Assembly: GCA_051747745.1 (NCBI GenBank)
Contig: JBNJGL010000033.1
Span: 1 to 26,387 of the forward strand
DNA: 26,387 nt
Origin: QPJE01 sp051747745
GTDB taxonomy: Bacteria; Bacillota; Halanaerobiia; Halanaerobiales; Halanaerobiaceae
Direction: 5' to 3'
Shown piece after piece: positions 7,606 through 16,692 of this stretch. Numbering within the stretch: position 1 is the stretch's first letter; every line of letters starts with the position of its first letter. The notes under the pieces were generated by a model. The model ran no database searches and had not been told where the DNA came from. It worked only from the letters and a program-made list of their open reading frames with translations. A program made the position numbers and the translations under genes.

Positions 7606-8646
7606 ATGATATTTAAATTTCTGAGTGCACCGTTTTCTCGGGATATGGGAGTTGATCTGGGAACAGCCAATACACTTGTGTATATTAAGGGAAAAGGAAT
7701 ATTAATTCGTGAACCTTCTGTTGTGGCTTTGAGAAAAAATAAACAGGAAGTTCTTGCTGTTGGTAATGAAGCAAAAAGGATGATTGGAAGAACTCCCGGA
7801 AATATAATTGCAGTTAGACCCATGAAAGATGGAGTAATTGCAGATTTTGATGTTACAGAAACAATGCTGAGATATTTTATTACAAAAGCACATAAAAGAA
7901 GCCGTATGGTTAGACCGAGGATAATAATATGTGTTCCTTCTGGTGTTACTGAAGTGGAAAAAAGAGCGGTTATAGATGCAGCAGTTCATGCAGGAGCAAG
8001 AGAAGCCTATCTGATTGAAGAACCAATGGCAGCTGCAATTGGTGCAGGTCTTCCTGTACATGAACCGACCGGTAATATGATTGTGGATATTGGTGGTGGA
8101 ACTACAGAAGTTGCAGTTATATCATTGGGTGGTATTGTTACCAGCCGATCTATCAGAATTGGTGGAGATGAAATGGATGACGCAATCGTTCAGTATGTTA
8201 AGAGAAAATATAATTTGATGATAGGGGAAAGAACTGCTGAAGAGATAAAAATTGATATTGGTGCAGCATTTAGCAAAGAATCTCAGGGTAATAAAGAAAT
8301 ACGGGGAAGAGATATGGTAACAGGTCTGCCAAAAACCATAGAAATAACCGGAGAAGAAATACAAAAAGCACTGGAAGAACCTGTGATTAGTATTATTGAT
8401 GCTGTTAAAATGACACTGGAAAAAACACCACCAGAATTAGCTTCTGATGTAATGGATAGAGGTATCATACTTACAGGTGGTGGAGCACTTCTTAAGGGGC
8501 TGGATCAGCTGCTGATAAATGAGACTCAGATGCCAGTCCATATTGCTGATGAACCACTGGACTGTGTGGCAAAAGGAACAGGGATAGCTTTAGAAGAAAT
8601 TGATTCACTGAAAAAAATACTTATAACACCAAAAAAATTATCATAG
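7606..8646 (+). CDS. mreB: Rod-shape determining actin homolog MreB
   Basis: MreB forms membrane-associated filaments that direct lateral cell-wall synthesis. The 346-residue protein has the actin-fold phosphate-1 motif DLGTANTLVY (about 17-26), phosphate-2 VDIGGGTTEVAV (about 160-171) and the adenosine motif LTGGGALLKGL (about 289-299). The short N-terminal tract MIFKFLSAPFS is amphipathic and could contact membrane. The ribosome site AAAGGGG precedes ATG 7606. The gene is followed directly by mreC, whose ribosome site spans the mreB stop. All features are canonical. Confidence 0.97.
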   Translation: MIFKFLSAPFSRDMGVDLGTANTLVYIKGKGILIREPSVVALRKNKQEVLAVGNEAKRMIGRTPGNIIAVRPMKDGVIADFDVTETMLRYFITKAHKRSRMVRPRIIICVPSGVTEVEKRAVIDAAVHAGAREAYLIEEPMAAAIGAGLPVHEPTGNMIVDIGGGTTEVAVISLGGIVTSRSIRIGGDEMDDAIVQYVKRKYNLMIGERTAEEIKIDIGAAFSKESQGNKEIRGRDMVTGLPKTIEITGEEIQKALEEPVISIIDAVKMTLEKTPPELASDVMDRGIILTGGGALLKGLDQLLINETQMPVHIADEPLDCVAKGTGIALEEIDSLKKILITPKKLS

Positions 8647-8658
8647 GAGGTGTCCCTG

Positions 8659-9489
8659 TTGTTTGATTTTAACAGGACCTCTATAATTACAGCTGTTTTA
8701 ATTATTTTAATCCTGACAGTACTTGGCTTTTTATATTTAAATGATGTAGAGATTTCTTTTTTGAACTGGATTTCCAGCAAAATTTTCAATCTGCTTACAC
8801 CTGTACTTAATATTGTAAATAGAGTTTATGATGAAACTACAGAATTTTTTTCTGCTCTATTTTCTATTGATGATTTGTTAGAAGAAAATAGAAAGTTGAA
8901 AAGAGAAATTGCTTCAATTGACCGACAGAAGATGATAATACAGAGTGTAGTTAAGGAAAATAATAGATTGAGGAGTCTCCTGTCTTTTAATGAAAAAAAT
9001 GATTTTGAAGTTTTAGGAGCAGAAGTTATAGGTAATTCTTCTACAAACTGGGAGAAAAAGATATTAATAAATAGAGGTGCAAAAGATGGAATAAAAAACA
9101 GAATGCCTGTTATTACTTATGATGGTGTTCTGGTTGGAAAAATAGATTATGTCGGCAGCAATTCATCACAGGTTATGCTTATCAATGATAGTGAGTTTGT
9201 TGTCGGAGGGATAATTTCGAGGGAGAGTTCGAGAGCAATTGGACTTATAAGAGGAACTGGAGAAAGTGACGAAGATATTATAATGGACAATATTGGCTGG
9301 AATGAAGATATAGCTGCAGGAGATATAGCTGTAACTTCTGGTCTGTCAAATAACTATCCTCCAGGTTTAAAGATAGCAGAAGTAATAGAAGTAAAGACAG
9401 ATAATTATGGTGTTTCGCAAAAAGCAGAGTTGAGTCTTTTTGTTGATACAATTACAGTTGAAGAAGTACTTGTTATAACCGAATTTTAA
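8659..9489 (+). CDS. mreC: Rod-shape determining protein MreC
   Basis: MreC is a single-span protein with an extracytoplasmic beta-rich domain that links MreB filaments to PBP2/RodA. This 276-residue product has one helix near residues 8-27, a predicted coiled coil near 70-110 (LLEENRKLKREIASIDRQKM) and a C-terminal MreC domain. The frame opens at a GTG at 8650, but that lies inside the ribosome site AGGAGGT (8645-8651). I therefore place the start at TTG 8659, eight bases downstream, giving MFDFNRTS. It is four-way clustered with mreB, mreD and mrdA. Confidence 0.93.
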   Translation: MFDFNRTSIITAVLIILILTVLGFLYLNDVEISFLNWISSKIFNLLTPVLNIVNRVYDETTEFFSALFSIDDLLEENRKLKREIASIDRQKMIIQSVVKENNRLRSLLSFNEKNDFEVLGAEVIGNSSTNWEKKILINRGAKDGIKNRMPVITYDGVLVGKIDYVGSNSSQVMLINDSEFVVGGIISRESSRAIGLIRGTGESDEDIIMDNIGWNEDIAAGDIAVTSGLSNNYPPGLKIAEVIEVKTDNYGVSQKAELSLFVDTITVEEVLVITEF

Positions 9490-9503
9490 CTGGAGAGATT
9501 AAA

Positions 9504-10004
9504 TTGAGAGATTATGCCTACAGTTTTTTATCAATATTATTTTTACTGCTCTGCCAGCTGTCTGTCAGAACTTTTTTTCCATCCTTAAAATATATACCGG
9601 ATTTTTTACTCATTTTTATTATCCTTAAATCTTTAATAAAAGGATATAAATCTTCGGCTGCTGCTGCATTTACTGCTGGAATGATGCAGGATATTTTTCT
9701 AGGAGAGTTTATTGGAAGTTTTACAATTATAAAACCTATAATTGCCTTTTTTGCTTCTGCTCTTTCCGGAAGATTTTTTGCAGAAAATTTTGTTATTCCT
9801 CCTGTGGCAGTTTTTATGGCTACTATATTCCATGAAATTCTGATAATACTCTTAAAAGAAAATTTCATTTATAATTTTAATTTTATGCCATTATTTATTA
9901 ATGTCGTTTTACCACTTGCTTTTATAAATGCCTCAATTGCATTTATATTTTATCTCCTTTATTATTTTTTTATCAGTAAGGGGGTAGTTGATTGGACAGA
10001 GTAA
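9504..10004 (+). CDS. mreD: Rod-shape determining membrane protein MreD
   Basis: MreD is a small polytopic protein of the elongasome. The 166-residue product has about five hydrophobic helices and the weakly conserved FLLIFIILKSLIKG and GMMQDIFLGEFIG segments typical of the family, including the Asp in the second helix pair. It starts with TTG at 9504, six bases after GGAGAG (9492-9497). Its last 13 bases overlap the start of mrdA. Identification rests on position between mreC and mrdA as much as on sequence, since MreD is poorly conserved. Confidence 0.9.
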   Translation: MRDYAYSFLSILFLLLCQLSVRTFFPSLKYIPDFLLIFIILKSLIKGYKSSAAAAFTAGMMQDIFLGEFIGSFTIIKPIIAFFASALSGRFFAENFVIPPVAVFMATIFHEILIILLKENFIYNFNFMPLFINVVLPLAFINASIAFIFYLLYYFFISKGVVDWTE

Positions 10005-11881
10005 AGTTATTGCGTATTATAGTTATAATTATTTTTGCGGTGATGCTGACCAGAGCAGGTTATCTACAGATAGTTAAAGGTAATTATTATTATGAACTTT
10101 CAGAAGGAAATAGAATTTCAATTCGGCCTATTAATGCACCCAGAGGGAAAATACTGGATCGAAAAAATCAGGTGATTGTATCCAATAAATTAACTTACAG
10201 TTTGTATTTACTCCCCAATGAAATTCCCCCTGGCGAAAATCCTAAAAATATATTAAAAAATCTTTCGGAAACAGCATCTCTGGATTATAATATTCTTTTA
10301 GATAATTATACCCGTAATTCTACCGGAGATAGTCTGGAACCAATTATATTAAAAAGACATTTAAAAAAAGAAACCATGGTTGTGGTAGCAGAAAATAGTG
10401 ATATGTTACCTGGAATTTTTGTTAAAGAATCTTCATTAAGAGATTATGTTTATCCAGAAACAATGCCTCATGCAACTGGATATATCGGTGAAATAAATAA
10501 AAATGAATTGATTGAACTTAATGAGGCTGGTTATAATTATTCTGGAGGAGATTTGATAGGTAAATCAGGCCTTGAAAGAGAATATGAACTTTATCTTAGA
10601 GGTGAAGCAGGTGCAGAACAGATTGAAGTAAACAGCAGGGGAAGAAAAGTAAAAACAATAGGTATCAAAAATCCTGAAGCAGGCAATAATTTAATACTAA
10701 ATATAGATTTTGATCTGCAGCAGGCTGCTGAAAAAGTACTGGAAGAAAATTTTGAAAAACTGCGCCGAGAAGCAGAAGATGATCCGGAAAGAAATATGCC
10801 GACAGGTGCTGCAGCAGTAGTAATGGATATTAGAGATGGATCTATTTTGTCAATAACAAGTATTCCGGATTTCAGTTTAAATTTATTTGCCAGAGGAATT
10901 TCAGAAAGTGAATACAAGTCTCTGCTAACGAATAGATTGAATCCGCTAATCGATAGAACTACAATGTCTGCTGTACCACCTGGATCTATTTTTAAGCTGA
11001 TTACAGGAACTGCAGCAGTTGAAGAGTTGGGAGTAAGAGCTGACACCAATTTTTATGATTCATCAGGTGTCTTTTATTTACCCAACTGGTCCAGACCTTT
11101 TAGAAATTGGCATTATGGTGGGGAAGGTAAGCTGGATTTTACAAAAGCTATCGCCAGATCAAATAATATAATATTTTATCAGCTTGGTTTTGATTTATAT
11201 GAAGAATTCAAAGGAGAAATGCTTGCCAAATATGCCCGTCAATATGGTCTGGGAGAGAAAACCGGTATAGATCTGCCTGGTGAGAAACCAGGTTTTGTTC
11301 CTGATAATGAATGGAAGCAGAAAAATTTCTCTGAAAGCTGGTATCCTGGAGATTCAGTTAATCTCTCAATTGGTCAGGGGGGACTTTTAACCACCCCGAT
11401 ACAGATTACACAGCTTATAGCCTCTATAGCCGGGGATGGGATTTTGTATAAACCACAGATTGTCGATAAAATTGTTGATGTAGAAGGGGAAATTCTGGTA
11501 GATTTTAAACCAGAACTAAAAGATAATCTTGATTCAATATCTCCAGACACATTTTCTATTCTAAAAGAAGGAATGTATGAAGTGACAAACGAATCATATG
11601 GAACAGCCTACAGACATTTTGAAAATTTCCCAATAAAAACTGCCGGGAAAACTGGTACTGCTCAAACATCAACCGAAAATAATCATGGATGGTTTGGTGG
11701 GTTTGCACCTTATAAAGATCCGGAAATAGCGGTTCTGGTGTTTCTGGAAAACGGAGGTTCCAGTTCTTTTACCGTGCCGATTGCCAGAGATATAATGAGT
11801 TATTATTTTGGATTTAAAAATTACAGCAATGGAAGAAAGAAAATATATTACCACAGCAGAATAGATATTTCATCTGAATAG
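9992..11881 (+). CDS. mrdA: Penicillin-binding protein 2 (elongation-specific transpeptidase)
   Basis: This class B PBP crosslinks peptidoglycan during side-wall growth in partnership with RodA. The 629-residue protein has an N-terminal membrane anchor (about 8-28), a dimerisation/pedestal domain starting with the RGKILDRK motif (about 51-58), and the transpeptidase domain. Catalytic motifs are S332-x-x-K335 (PGSIFK), S390-N391-N392 and K553-T554-G555. All are intact. The start is TTG at 9992, with AAGGGGG about eight bases upstream inside mreD; the 13-base overlap with mreD suggests translational coupling. The RodA partner is encoded four genes further on. Confidence 0.96.
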   Translation: MDRVKLLRIIVIIIFAVMLTRAGYLQIVKGNYYYELSEGNRISIRPINAPRGKILDRKNQVIVSNKLTYSLYLLPNEIPPGENPKNILKNLSETASLDYNILLDNYTRNSTGDSLEPIILKRHLKKETMVVVAENSDMLPGIFVKESSLRDYVYPETMPHATGYIGEINKNELIELNEAGYNYSGGDLIGKSGLEREYELYLRGEAGAEQIEVNSRGRKVKTIGIKNPEAGNNLILNIDFDLQQAAEKVLEENFEKLRREAEDDPERNMPTGAAAVVMDIRDGSILSITSIPDFSLNLFARGISESEYKSLLTNRLNPLIDRTTMSAVPPGSIFKLITGTAAVEELGVRADTNFYDSSGVFYLPNWSRPFRNWHYGGEGKLDFTKAIARSNNIIFYQLGFDLYEEFKGEMLAKYARQYGLGEKTGIDLPGEKPGFVPDNEWKQKNFSESWYPGDSVNLSIGQGGLLTTPIQITQLIASIAGDGILYKPQIVDKIVDVEGEILVDFKPELKDNLDSISPDTFSILKEGMYEVTNESYGTAYRHFENFPIKTAGKTGTAQTSTENNHGWFGGFAPYKDPEIAVLVFLENGGSSSFTVPIARDIMSYYFGFKNYSNGRKKIYYHSRIDISSE

Positions 11882-11943
11882 AAGGAATTTAAATTTGATT
11901 AAAGAATATTATATAATAATTAGCAGATTTGAGGAGAGATTTC

Positions 11944-12543
11944 ATGAGTTCAGTATTTTCATTTCAGGCAGTTACAGATGGGGTTTTAATGAATTTCAGA
12001 CCAGATGTTAGTTTTGAGCAGATAAAAAGTTCGGTAAAACTTCATGCAGAAGAAGCTGGAAATTTCTTTAAAGGTGTCTGTCTTTATATTAATTTAAATG
12101 GAGTAAAAATAACCTTTTCAGAAATGCAGCAGCTGATGGAAATTTTACAGAAATATAATAGGGTAAGAGAAATATATTTTACCGCAAAACAGTCTTCTCA
12201 AAAGGCTGATAGTGAGGGTGATAAAGCTCTGATTATCAGCAGAACACTGCGGTCAGGACAGATGATTAAGCATTCTAAAAGTGTAGTGATTGTAGGTGAT
12301 GTCAATCCAGGAGCCGAAGTGATAGCAGGGGAAGATATAATTGTATTTGGAAGGCTTAAAGGTGTCGTACATGCGGGAGCCGGTGGGAGCAGAGGAGCTA
12401 AAGTTGCTGCACTGCAGCTTACTCCCACACAGCTGAGAATAGCTTCTTTTATAGCTCGTTCTCCAGACGATGCAGATACAGTCGACCTTGAACCAGAAAA
12501 AGCTTATATTAAAGATGGTGTAATTACAGTTGAAAAATTATAA
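11944..12543 (+). CDS. minC: Septum site-determining protein MinC
   Basis: MinC inhibits FtsZ assembly away from midcell when recruited by MinD. The 199-residue protein has a variable N-terminal FtsZ-inhibiting domain and a well conserved C-terminal beta-helix (from about residue 100): RTLRSGQMI, VVIVGDVNPGAEVIAGEDI and GRLKGVVHAGAGG. The start ATG 11944 is set by GAGGAGAG at 11931-11938, not by the in-frame TTG at 11929. A 62-base gap separates it from mrdA; it contains a TATAAT (11912-11917) without a good -35, so a private promoter is possible but not shown. Confidence 0.95.
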   Translation: MSSVFSFQAVTDGVLMNFRPDVSFEQIKSSVKLHAEEAGNFFKGVCLYINLNGVKITFSEMQQLMEILQKYNRVREIYFTAKQSSQKADSEGDKALIISRTLRSGQMIKHSKSVVIVGDVNPGAEVIAGEDIIVFGRLKGVVHAGAGGSRGAKVAALQLTPTQLRIASFIARSPDDADTVDLEPEKAYIKDGVITVEKL

Positions 12544-12569
12544 AATAATTATTTCAGGGGGGATGGAAT

Positions 12570-13364
12570 TTGGCAGGAAAAACTATTGTTGTGACATCGG
12601 GAAAAGGTGGAGTTGGTAAAACTACTTCTGCTGCCAATATTGGTACCGCACTTGCTATGCATGATAAAAAAGTGTGTTTAATAGATGCGGATATAGGACT
12701 GCGCAATCTTGATGTTGTAATGGGATTAGAAAATCGTATAGTATACGATATTGTTGATGTTGTTGAAAATAACTGCAGATTAGAACAGGCCATGATCCGT
12801 GACAAAAGATATGATGGATTATTTCTGCTTCCGGCCGCACAGACAAGAGACAAGACTTCGGTAACTCCGTATCAGATGAAAGAGCTAATAGATAAATTAA
12901 AAGAAGATGTGGATTATGTTATAGTTGATTCTCCGGCCGGGATTGAACAGGGATTTAAAAATGCAATTTCTGGCGCAGATAGAGCTGTTATTATTACTAC
13001 TCCGGAAGTTTCCGCTGTTAGAGATGCTGATAGAATAATCGGTCTTCTGGAAGCTGAAGGTATACACAAGCCAGAAGTAGTTATTAACAGAATTAGAGTT
13101 GATATGGTAGAAAAAGGTGATATGATGGGCATAGAAGATATGATAGAGATACTTGCTATTGAACTTCTGGGCATTGTGCCGGAAGATGAGGGGATAGTGG
13201 TCTCTACAAATAGAGGAGAGCCTATTGCTTTAAATGATAAATCAAAAGCCGGACAGGCTTACAGAAATATTGCCAGGAGAATAATGGGAGAAGATCTTCC
13301 AATAATGAAGCTGGAAAAGGACAGCTTTTTCAGCAGATTTAAAAAATTAGTTGGTTTATCCTAA
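12570..13364 (+). CDS. minD: Septum site-determining ATPase MinD
   Basis: MinD is a ParA/MinD-type ATPase that dimerises on the membrane with ATP, recruits MinC and is released by MinE. The 264-residue protein has the deviant Walker A GKGGVGKTT (residues 11-19), the switch motif DADIGLRNLD (about 40-49) and the Walker B region VDYVIVDSPAG (about 113-123). Its C-terminal amphipathic membrane-targeting helix is FFSRFKKLVGL. The start is TTG 12570 behind AGGGGGGA. An ATG at 12563 is in another frame. It lies between minC and minE, as in most MinE-using bacteria. Confidence 0.97.
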   Translation: MAGKTIVVTSGKGGVGKTTSAANIGTALAMHDKKVCLIDADIGLRNLDVVMGLENRIVYDIVDVVENNCRLEQAMIRDKRYDGLFLLPAAQTRDKTSVTPYQMKELIDKLKEDVDYVIVDSPAGIEQGFKNAISGADRAVIITTPEVSAVRDADRIIGLLEAEGIHKPEVVINRIRVDMVEKGDMMGIEDMIEILAIELLGIVPEDEGIVVSTNRGEPIALNDKSKAGQAYRNIARRIMGEDLPIMKLEKDSFFSRFKKLVGLS

Positions 13365-13366
13365 AT

Positions 13367-13375
13367 AAGGGGGGA
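13367..13375 (+). promoter_or_regulatory. Ribosome binding site that decides the minE start
   Basis: AAGGGGGGA precedes ATC 13381 by about six bases. The only other candidate start codon in this frame after the TAA at 13366-13368, ATT 13375, touches the ribosome site. This spacing points to ATC 13381. Confidence 0.75.
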
Positions 13376-13380
13376 TTAAA

Positions 13381-13641
13381 ATCGATATCTTAAAATGGCT
13401 CGGACTAAAAAGTAAAGAAGATAAGTCAAGTAAAAATGTAGCTAAAGAAAGACTCCAATTTGTATTAGTTCAGGATAGAATTAAATTAACTCCAGATGAA
13501 ATGGAATCCATGAAAAAAGAATTAATTGATGTGCTGACAAAGTACATTGATGTTGATTCTCGCAAAATCGAAATGGATGTTAAGAGAGAAGATGATATGA
13601 CAGCACTAGTAGCAAATTTTCCCCTCAAAGGATCAAGATAA
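13381..13641 (+). CDS. minE: Cell division topological specificity factor MinE (apparent ATC start)
   Basis: MinE stimulates MinD ATPase and drives the pole-to-pole or ring pattern of MinCD. The 86-residue product reads xDILKWLGLK, then KNVAKERLQFVLVQDR (residues 19-33, the MinD-binding helix), and a C-terminal topological domain with RKIEMDVKRED and TALVANFPL. The N-terminal alignment to other MinE proteins places residue 1 at ATC 13381. No ATG, GTG, TTG or CTG lies between the in-frame TAA at 13366-13368 and internal Met41. A standard start search would miss this gene. Length, reading frame and downstream domains are intact, so it does not look decayed. It fits 16 bases after minD and 12 before rodA. 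Confidence 0.9.
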   Translation: MDILKWLGLKSKEDKSSKNVAKERLQFVLVQDRIKLTPDEMESMKKELIDVLTKYIDVDSRKIEMDVKREDDMTALVANFPLKGSR

Positions 13642-13653
13642 AGGTGTTATTTT

Positions 13654-14793
13654 ATGGGATGGAATAAAAAATTACTGCGTTATTTGAATTTCAATATTCC
13701 TTTAACTGTACTGCTTTTGATACTGATAGGCCTGGTGATAATAAGTAGTGCTGCTGAAGTTAACAAAGACAATTCTGCCGGGCTTTTTTATTTGCAAAAA
13801 CAGATTATTTCAGTTGTGCTGGGAATTATAGCTGTTATTGTTCTTCAATTTTTTGATTACAGAATTTTTAAAGAATATGCACTATTTATTTACACTTTTA
13901 TGGTTTTACTTTTAACTGTAATTTTATTTTTTGGACGAACAATTGCCGGTGGAAAAAGGTGGCTTAGTCTGGGTCCTTTTAATATCCAGCCGGCTGAACT
14001 TTCTAAAATAATGCTGGTTTTAGTTCTTGCAGCCATACTTGATAATAATTCAGATGATCTGGGTTATTTAAAAGGGATGTTTCTTCCCTCTATCGCTGCT
14101 TTTATCCCATTTTTATTGATACTTCTTCAGAATGATTTAGGTACAGCACTTGTACTGTTTTTTATCTATCTGGTGATGATGTTTGCCGGAGGAGGAAATT
14201 TCAAGATAATGGCAGCTGTATTTGGGGGAGGTTTTTTAATAGTTGTTCTGATTATTACTGCTCATGTAGTAATAGATACGCCCCTTCCGTTTCTTCAGGA
14301 ATACCAGCTGAATAGATTGATAGTATTTATAAATCCTGATATAGATCCATATGGCAGCGGATATAATATTATACAATCTAAAATCGCACTTGGTTCAGGC
14401 AGGTTAAGTGGTAAAGGCTTATTTGCTGGAACCCAAAATCAGCTTAATTTTTTACCAGAAAAACATACAGACTTTATTTTTTCGGTAATTGGAGAAGAGT
14501 TTGGTTTTATTGGCTCAGCATCTGTGATTTTATTATACTTCTTTTTGCTGTGGCAGTTTATGAATATAGCTGAAAAGGCAAGAGATAGGTATGGATATCT
14601 CGTTGTAACTGGTATAATGGCTATGTTTTTGTTTCATATTCTCGAAAATATTGGGATGACGATGGGAATTATGCCGATAACAGGTATTCCACTTCCTTTT
14701 ATTAGTTATGGTGGTAGTTTTATGGCTACATCACTTCTGGCAGTTGGAATTGTTATTAATGTTAATATAAGGAAAAACAAGATTGTTTTTTAA
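13654..14793 (+). CDS. rodA: SEDS peptidoglycan glycosyltransferase RodA
   Basis: RodA polymerises lipid II during cell elongation together with PBP2. The 379-residue protein is polytopic, with about ten membrane helices. It carries the SEDS motifs GGKRWLSLGPFNIQPAEL (about 103-120), LQNDLGTALV (about 158-167), the long loop INPDIDPYGSGYNI, and PEKHTDFIFSVIGEE (about 268-282), which contains the catalytic Asp region. The closing motif ITGIPLPFISYGG is intact. RodA rather than FtsW is chosen because of the mre/mrdA context. The start ATG 13654 follows AAGGTG. Confidence 0.94.
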   Translation: MGWNKKLLRYLNFNIPLTVLLLILIGLVIISSAAEVNKDNSAGLFYLQKQIISVVLGIIAVIVLQFFDYRIFKEYALFIYTFMVLLLTVILFFGRTIAGGKRWLSLGPFNIQPAELSKIMLVLVLAAILDNNSDDLGYLKGMFLPSIAAFIPFLLILLQNDLGTALVLFFIYLVMMFAGGGNFKIMAAVFGGGFLIVVLIITAHVVIDTPLPFLQEYQLNRLIVFINPDIDPYGSGYNIIQSKIALGSGRLSGKGLFAGTQNQLNFLPEKHTDFIFSVIGEEFGFIGSASVILLYFFLLWQFMNIAEKARDRYGYLVVTGIMAMFLFHILENIGMTMGIMPITGIPLPFISYGGSFMATSLLAVGIVINVNIRKNKIVF

Positions 14794-14823
14794 GAGTTTT
14801 TGGAAATTTAATGAGGTGGTTTT

Positions 14824-16692
14824 TTGCAGTATAAAGAAAAAATTATTAAAAATTTATATAGAATTTCAAATCCTGAAAGATATACAGGTAATGAATGGAA
14901 TTCTATAAAAAAAGAATGGACATCAGATAAACTAAAAATAGCACTTGCATTTCCTGATGTTTATGAACTTGCCATGTCACATTTAGGGTTAAAAATATTA
15001 TATCATTTGATAAACAAAGAAGAAAATTTTATTGCTGAACGAGCATATGCCCCCTGGATTGATATGGAGGAATTGATGAGAGAAATTGATATTCCTTTAT
15101 TTACACTTGAAAGTTATCATGAAATTAAAGACTTTGATTTAATTGGATTTACCCTTCAGTATGAGATGAGTTATACAAATATTTTAAATATGATTGATTT
15201 AAGTGGGATTTCTATATACAGCAGTGAACGACAGGAGGGAGATCCACTTGTCATTGCTGGTGGATCCAATGTTTTTAATCCAGAACCTGTGGCCGATTTT
15301 ATCGATTTGTTTTTTATTGGAGAAGCAGAAGATTTAATTATTTCTTTTTTGAAAAAATATCAGGAGCTTAAAGATAAATCATTTAGCAGAAGCGAAATTT
15401 TAGTTGAGTTAAATAAACTGTCAGGTGTCTACGTACCTTCACTTTATGATGTTAGTTACTCTGATAGAAAGATTCTAAAATACAGCAGCTGTAAAACTGA
15501 TAAGGAAAAAGTAGAAAAACAGCTTGTTAAGAATTTAGATCAGGCTTTTTATCCGGTTGATTTTATAGTACCCTATAAGGACACCGTACACGACAGGATT
15601 GTGCTCGAAATATCCAGAGGCTGTACAAGAAGCTGCAGATTCTGTGAAGCCGGAATGACCTACAGACCTGTCAGAGAAAGAAGTATAAAAAGGATTGTTG
15701 ATCTGGCCGAAAGAGCAGTTGACAGCACAGGTTTTGAAGAAATATCACTGACTTCTCTGAGCACTGTCGACTATATTGAAATAAAAAAACTTGTAAAAGA
15801 AATGAGCCGCCGCTTTAGTGACAGAAAAATAAGTATTTCTCTTTCTTCACTGAGAGTAGATAAATTTTCTGTAGAGCTGGCAGAAGAAGTGCAGAAGGTC
15901 CGCAAAACTGGTTTAACATTTGCTCCTGAAGCTGGCTCACAGCGATTGAGGGATGTTATTAATAAAAATGTTGATGAAGAAGAACTGTATAGTGCAGCAC
16001 GCTCGGCTTTTGAAAGCGGCTGGTCAAAAATAAAACTGTATTTTATGATCGGTCTACCAACTGAAACAATGGAAGACCTGGAAGGTATAGTTAGAATGGC
16101 CAGAAAGGTGCTTGATATTGGTCGGAAAATTAGAAAAAATACCAGTAAAAAAATGAGGCGTATAGAAATATCAGTAAGTGTATCAACATTTATTCCTAAA
16201 CCTTTTACTCCTTTTCAGTGGGTGAAAATGGACGAAGTAGAAGAAATTATAGAAAAGCAGAATTATTTACGCGATAATCTAAGAGGAAGAGGACTAAATT
16301 TCAGCTGGAATGATCCAGAATTGAGCCGCCTGGAAGGAGTTATAGCCAGAGGTGATAGGAGGATAGCATCTGTTATTGCAGATGCATGGAAAAAGGGAAG
16401 CAGGTTTGAAGGATGGAATGAGTTATTTAAACCGCGCCTTTGGGGAGAGGCGTTTAGAGAAAATGACATTAATCCAGGAGATTATCTCTGCAGTAGAGAT
16501 GAAGATGAATTATTTCCATGGGAAATTCTGGATATAGGTGTAAACAGAGAATTTTTGCTAAATGAATACAAAAAATCTTTTAATGGTGAAAGAACAGCAG
16601 ACTGTAGATTTGAAAAATGTACAGGGTGTGCTGTTTGTGATAATTTCTCTGTTGACTTAGAACTTATGAGTGGTGATGGAGATGCTTTATAG
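14824..16692 (+). CDS. TIGR03960-type B12-binding-like radical SAM protein
   Basis: The 622-residue protein contains an N-terminal Rossmann-like region of the cobalamin-binding type (roughly 1-190). A radical SAM barrel follows, with the cluster motif C267-x3-C271-x2-C274 (GCTRSCRFCEAG). There is also a C-terminal cysteine motif, C594-x4-C599-x2-C602-x2-C605, that could hold metal. I see no DxHxxG motif, so base-off cobalamin binding is not shown. The family is uncharacterised, although relatives modify RNA or small molecules. TTG 14824 follows GAGGTGGT (14813-14820). It overlaps the next gene by 11 bases; that gene encodes its usual partner. Proximity to rng, rplU and obg suggests an RNA or ribosome role, which is inference. 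Confidence 0.9.
   Translation: MQYKEKIIKNLYRISNPERYTGNEWNSIKKEWTSDKLKIALAFPDVYELAMSHLGLKILYHLINKEENFIAERAYAPWIDMEELMREIDIPLFTLESYHEIKDFDLIGFTLQYEMSYTNILNMIDLSGISIYSSERQEGDPLVIAGGSNVFNPEPVADFIDLFFIGEAEDLIISFLKKYQELKDKSFSRSEILVELNKLSGVYVPSLYDVSYSDRKILKYSSCKTDKEKVEKQLVKNLDQAFYPVDFIVPYKDTVHDRIVLEISRGCTRSCRFCEAGMTYRPVRERSIKRIVDLAERAVDSTGFEEISLTSLSTVDYIEIKKLVKEMSRRFSDRKISISLSSLRVDKFSVELAEEVQKVRKTGLTFAPEAGSQRLRDVINKNVDEEELYSAARSAFESGWSKIKLYFMIGLPTETMEDLEGIVRMARKVLDIGRKIRKNTSKKMRRIEISVSVSTFIPKPFTPFQWVKMDEVEEIIEKQNYLRDNLRGRGLNFSWNDPELSRLEGVIARGDRRIASVIADAWKKGSRFEGWNELFKPRLWGEAFRENDINPGDYLCSRDEDELFPWEILDIGVNREFLLNEYKKSFNGERTADCRFEKCTGCAVCDNFSVDLELMSGDGDAL

Noticed and set aside
8650..8652. GTG as the mreC start
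   Set aside because: It lies within the ribosome site AGGAGGT, so TTG 8659 is the workable start.
11895..11917. Possible promoter upstream of minC (TTGATT and TATAAT)
   Set aside because: The two hexamers are only 11 bases apart, and the correctly spaced -35 position (TTAAAT) matches poorly.
14941..15000. Base-off cobalamin motif DxHxxG in the radical SAM protein
   Set aside because: The only nearby candidate, His53-Leu-Gly, lacks the Asp two residues before it.
16676..16681. Earlier starts for the DUF2344 gene (GTG 16670, ATG 16676)
   Set aside because: The family N-terminus MxYRIKFSK and a GGTGA at 16672-16676 favour ATG 16682. The difference is two to four residues, so this is not firmly excluded.
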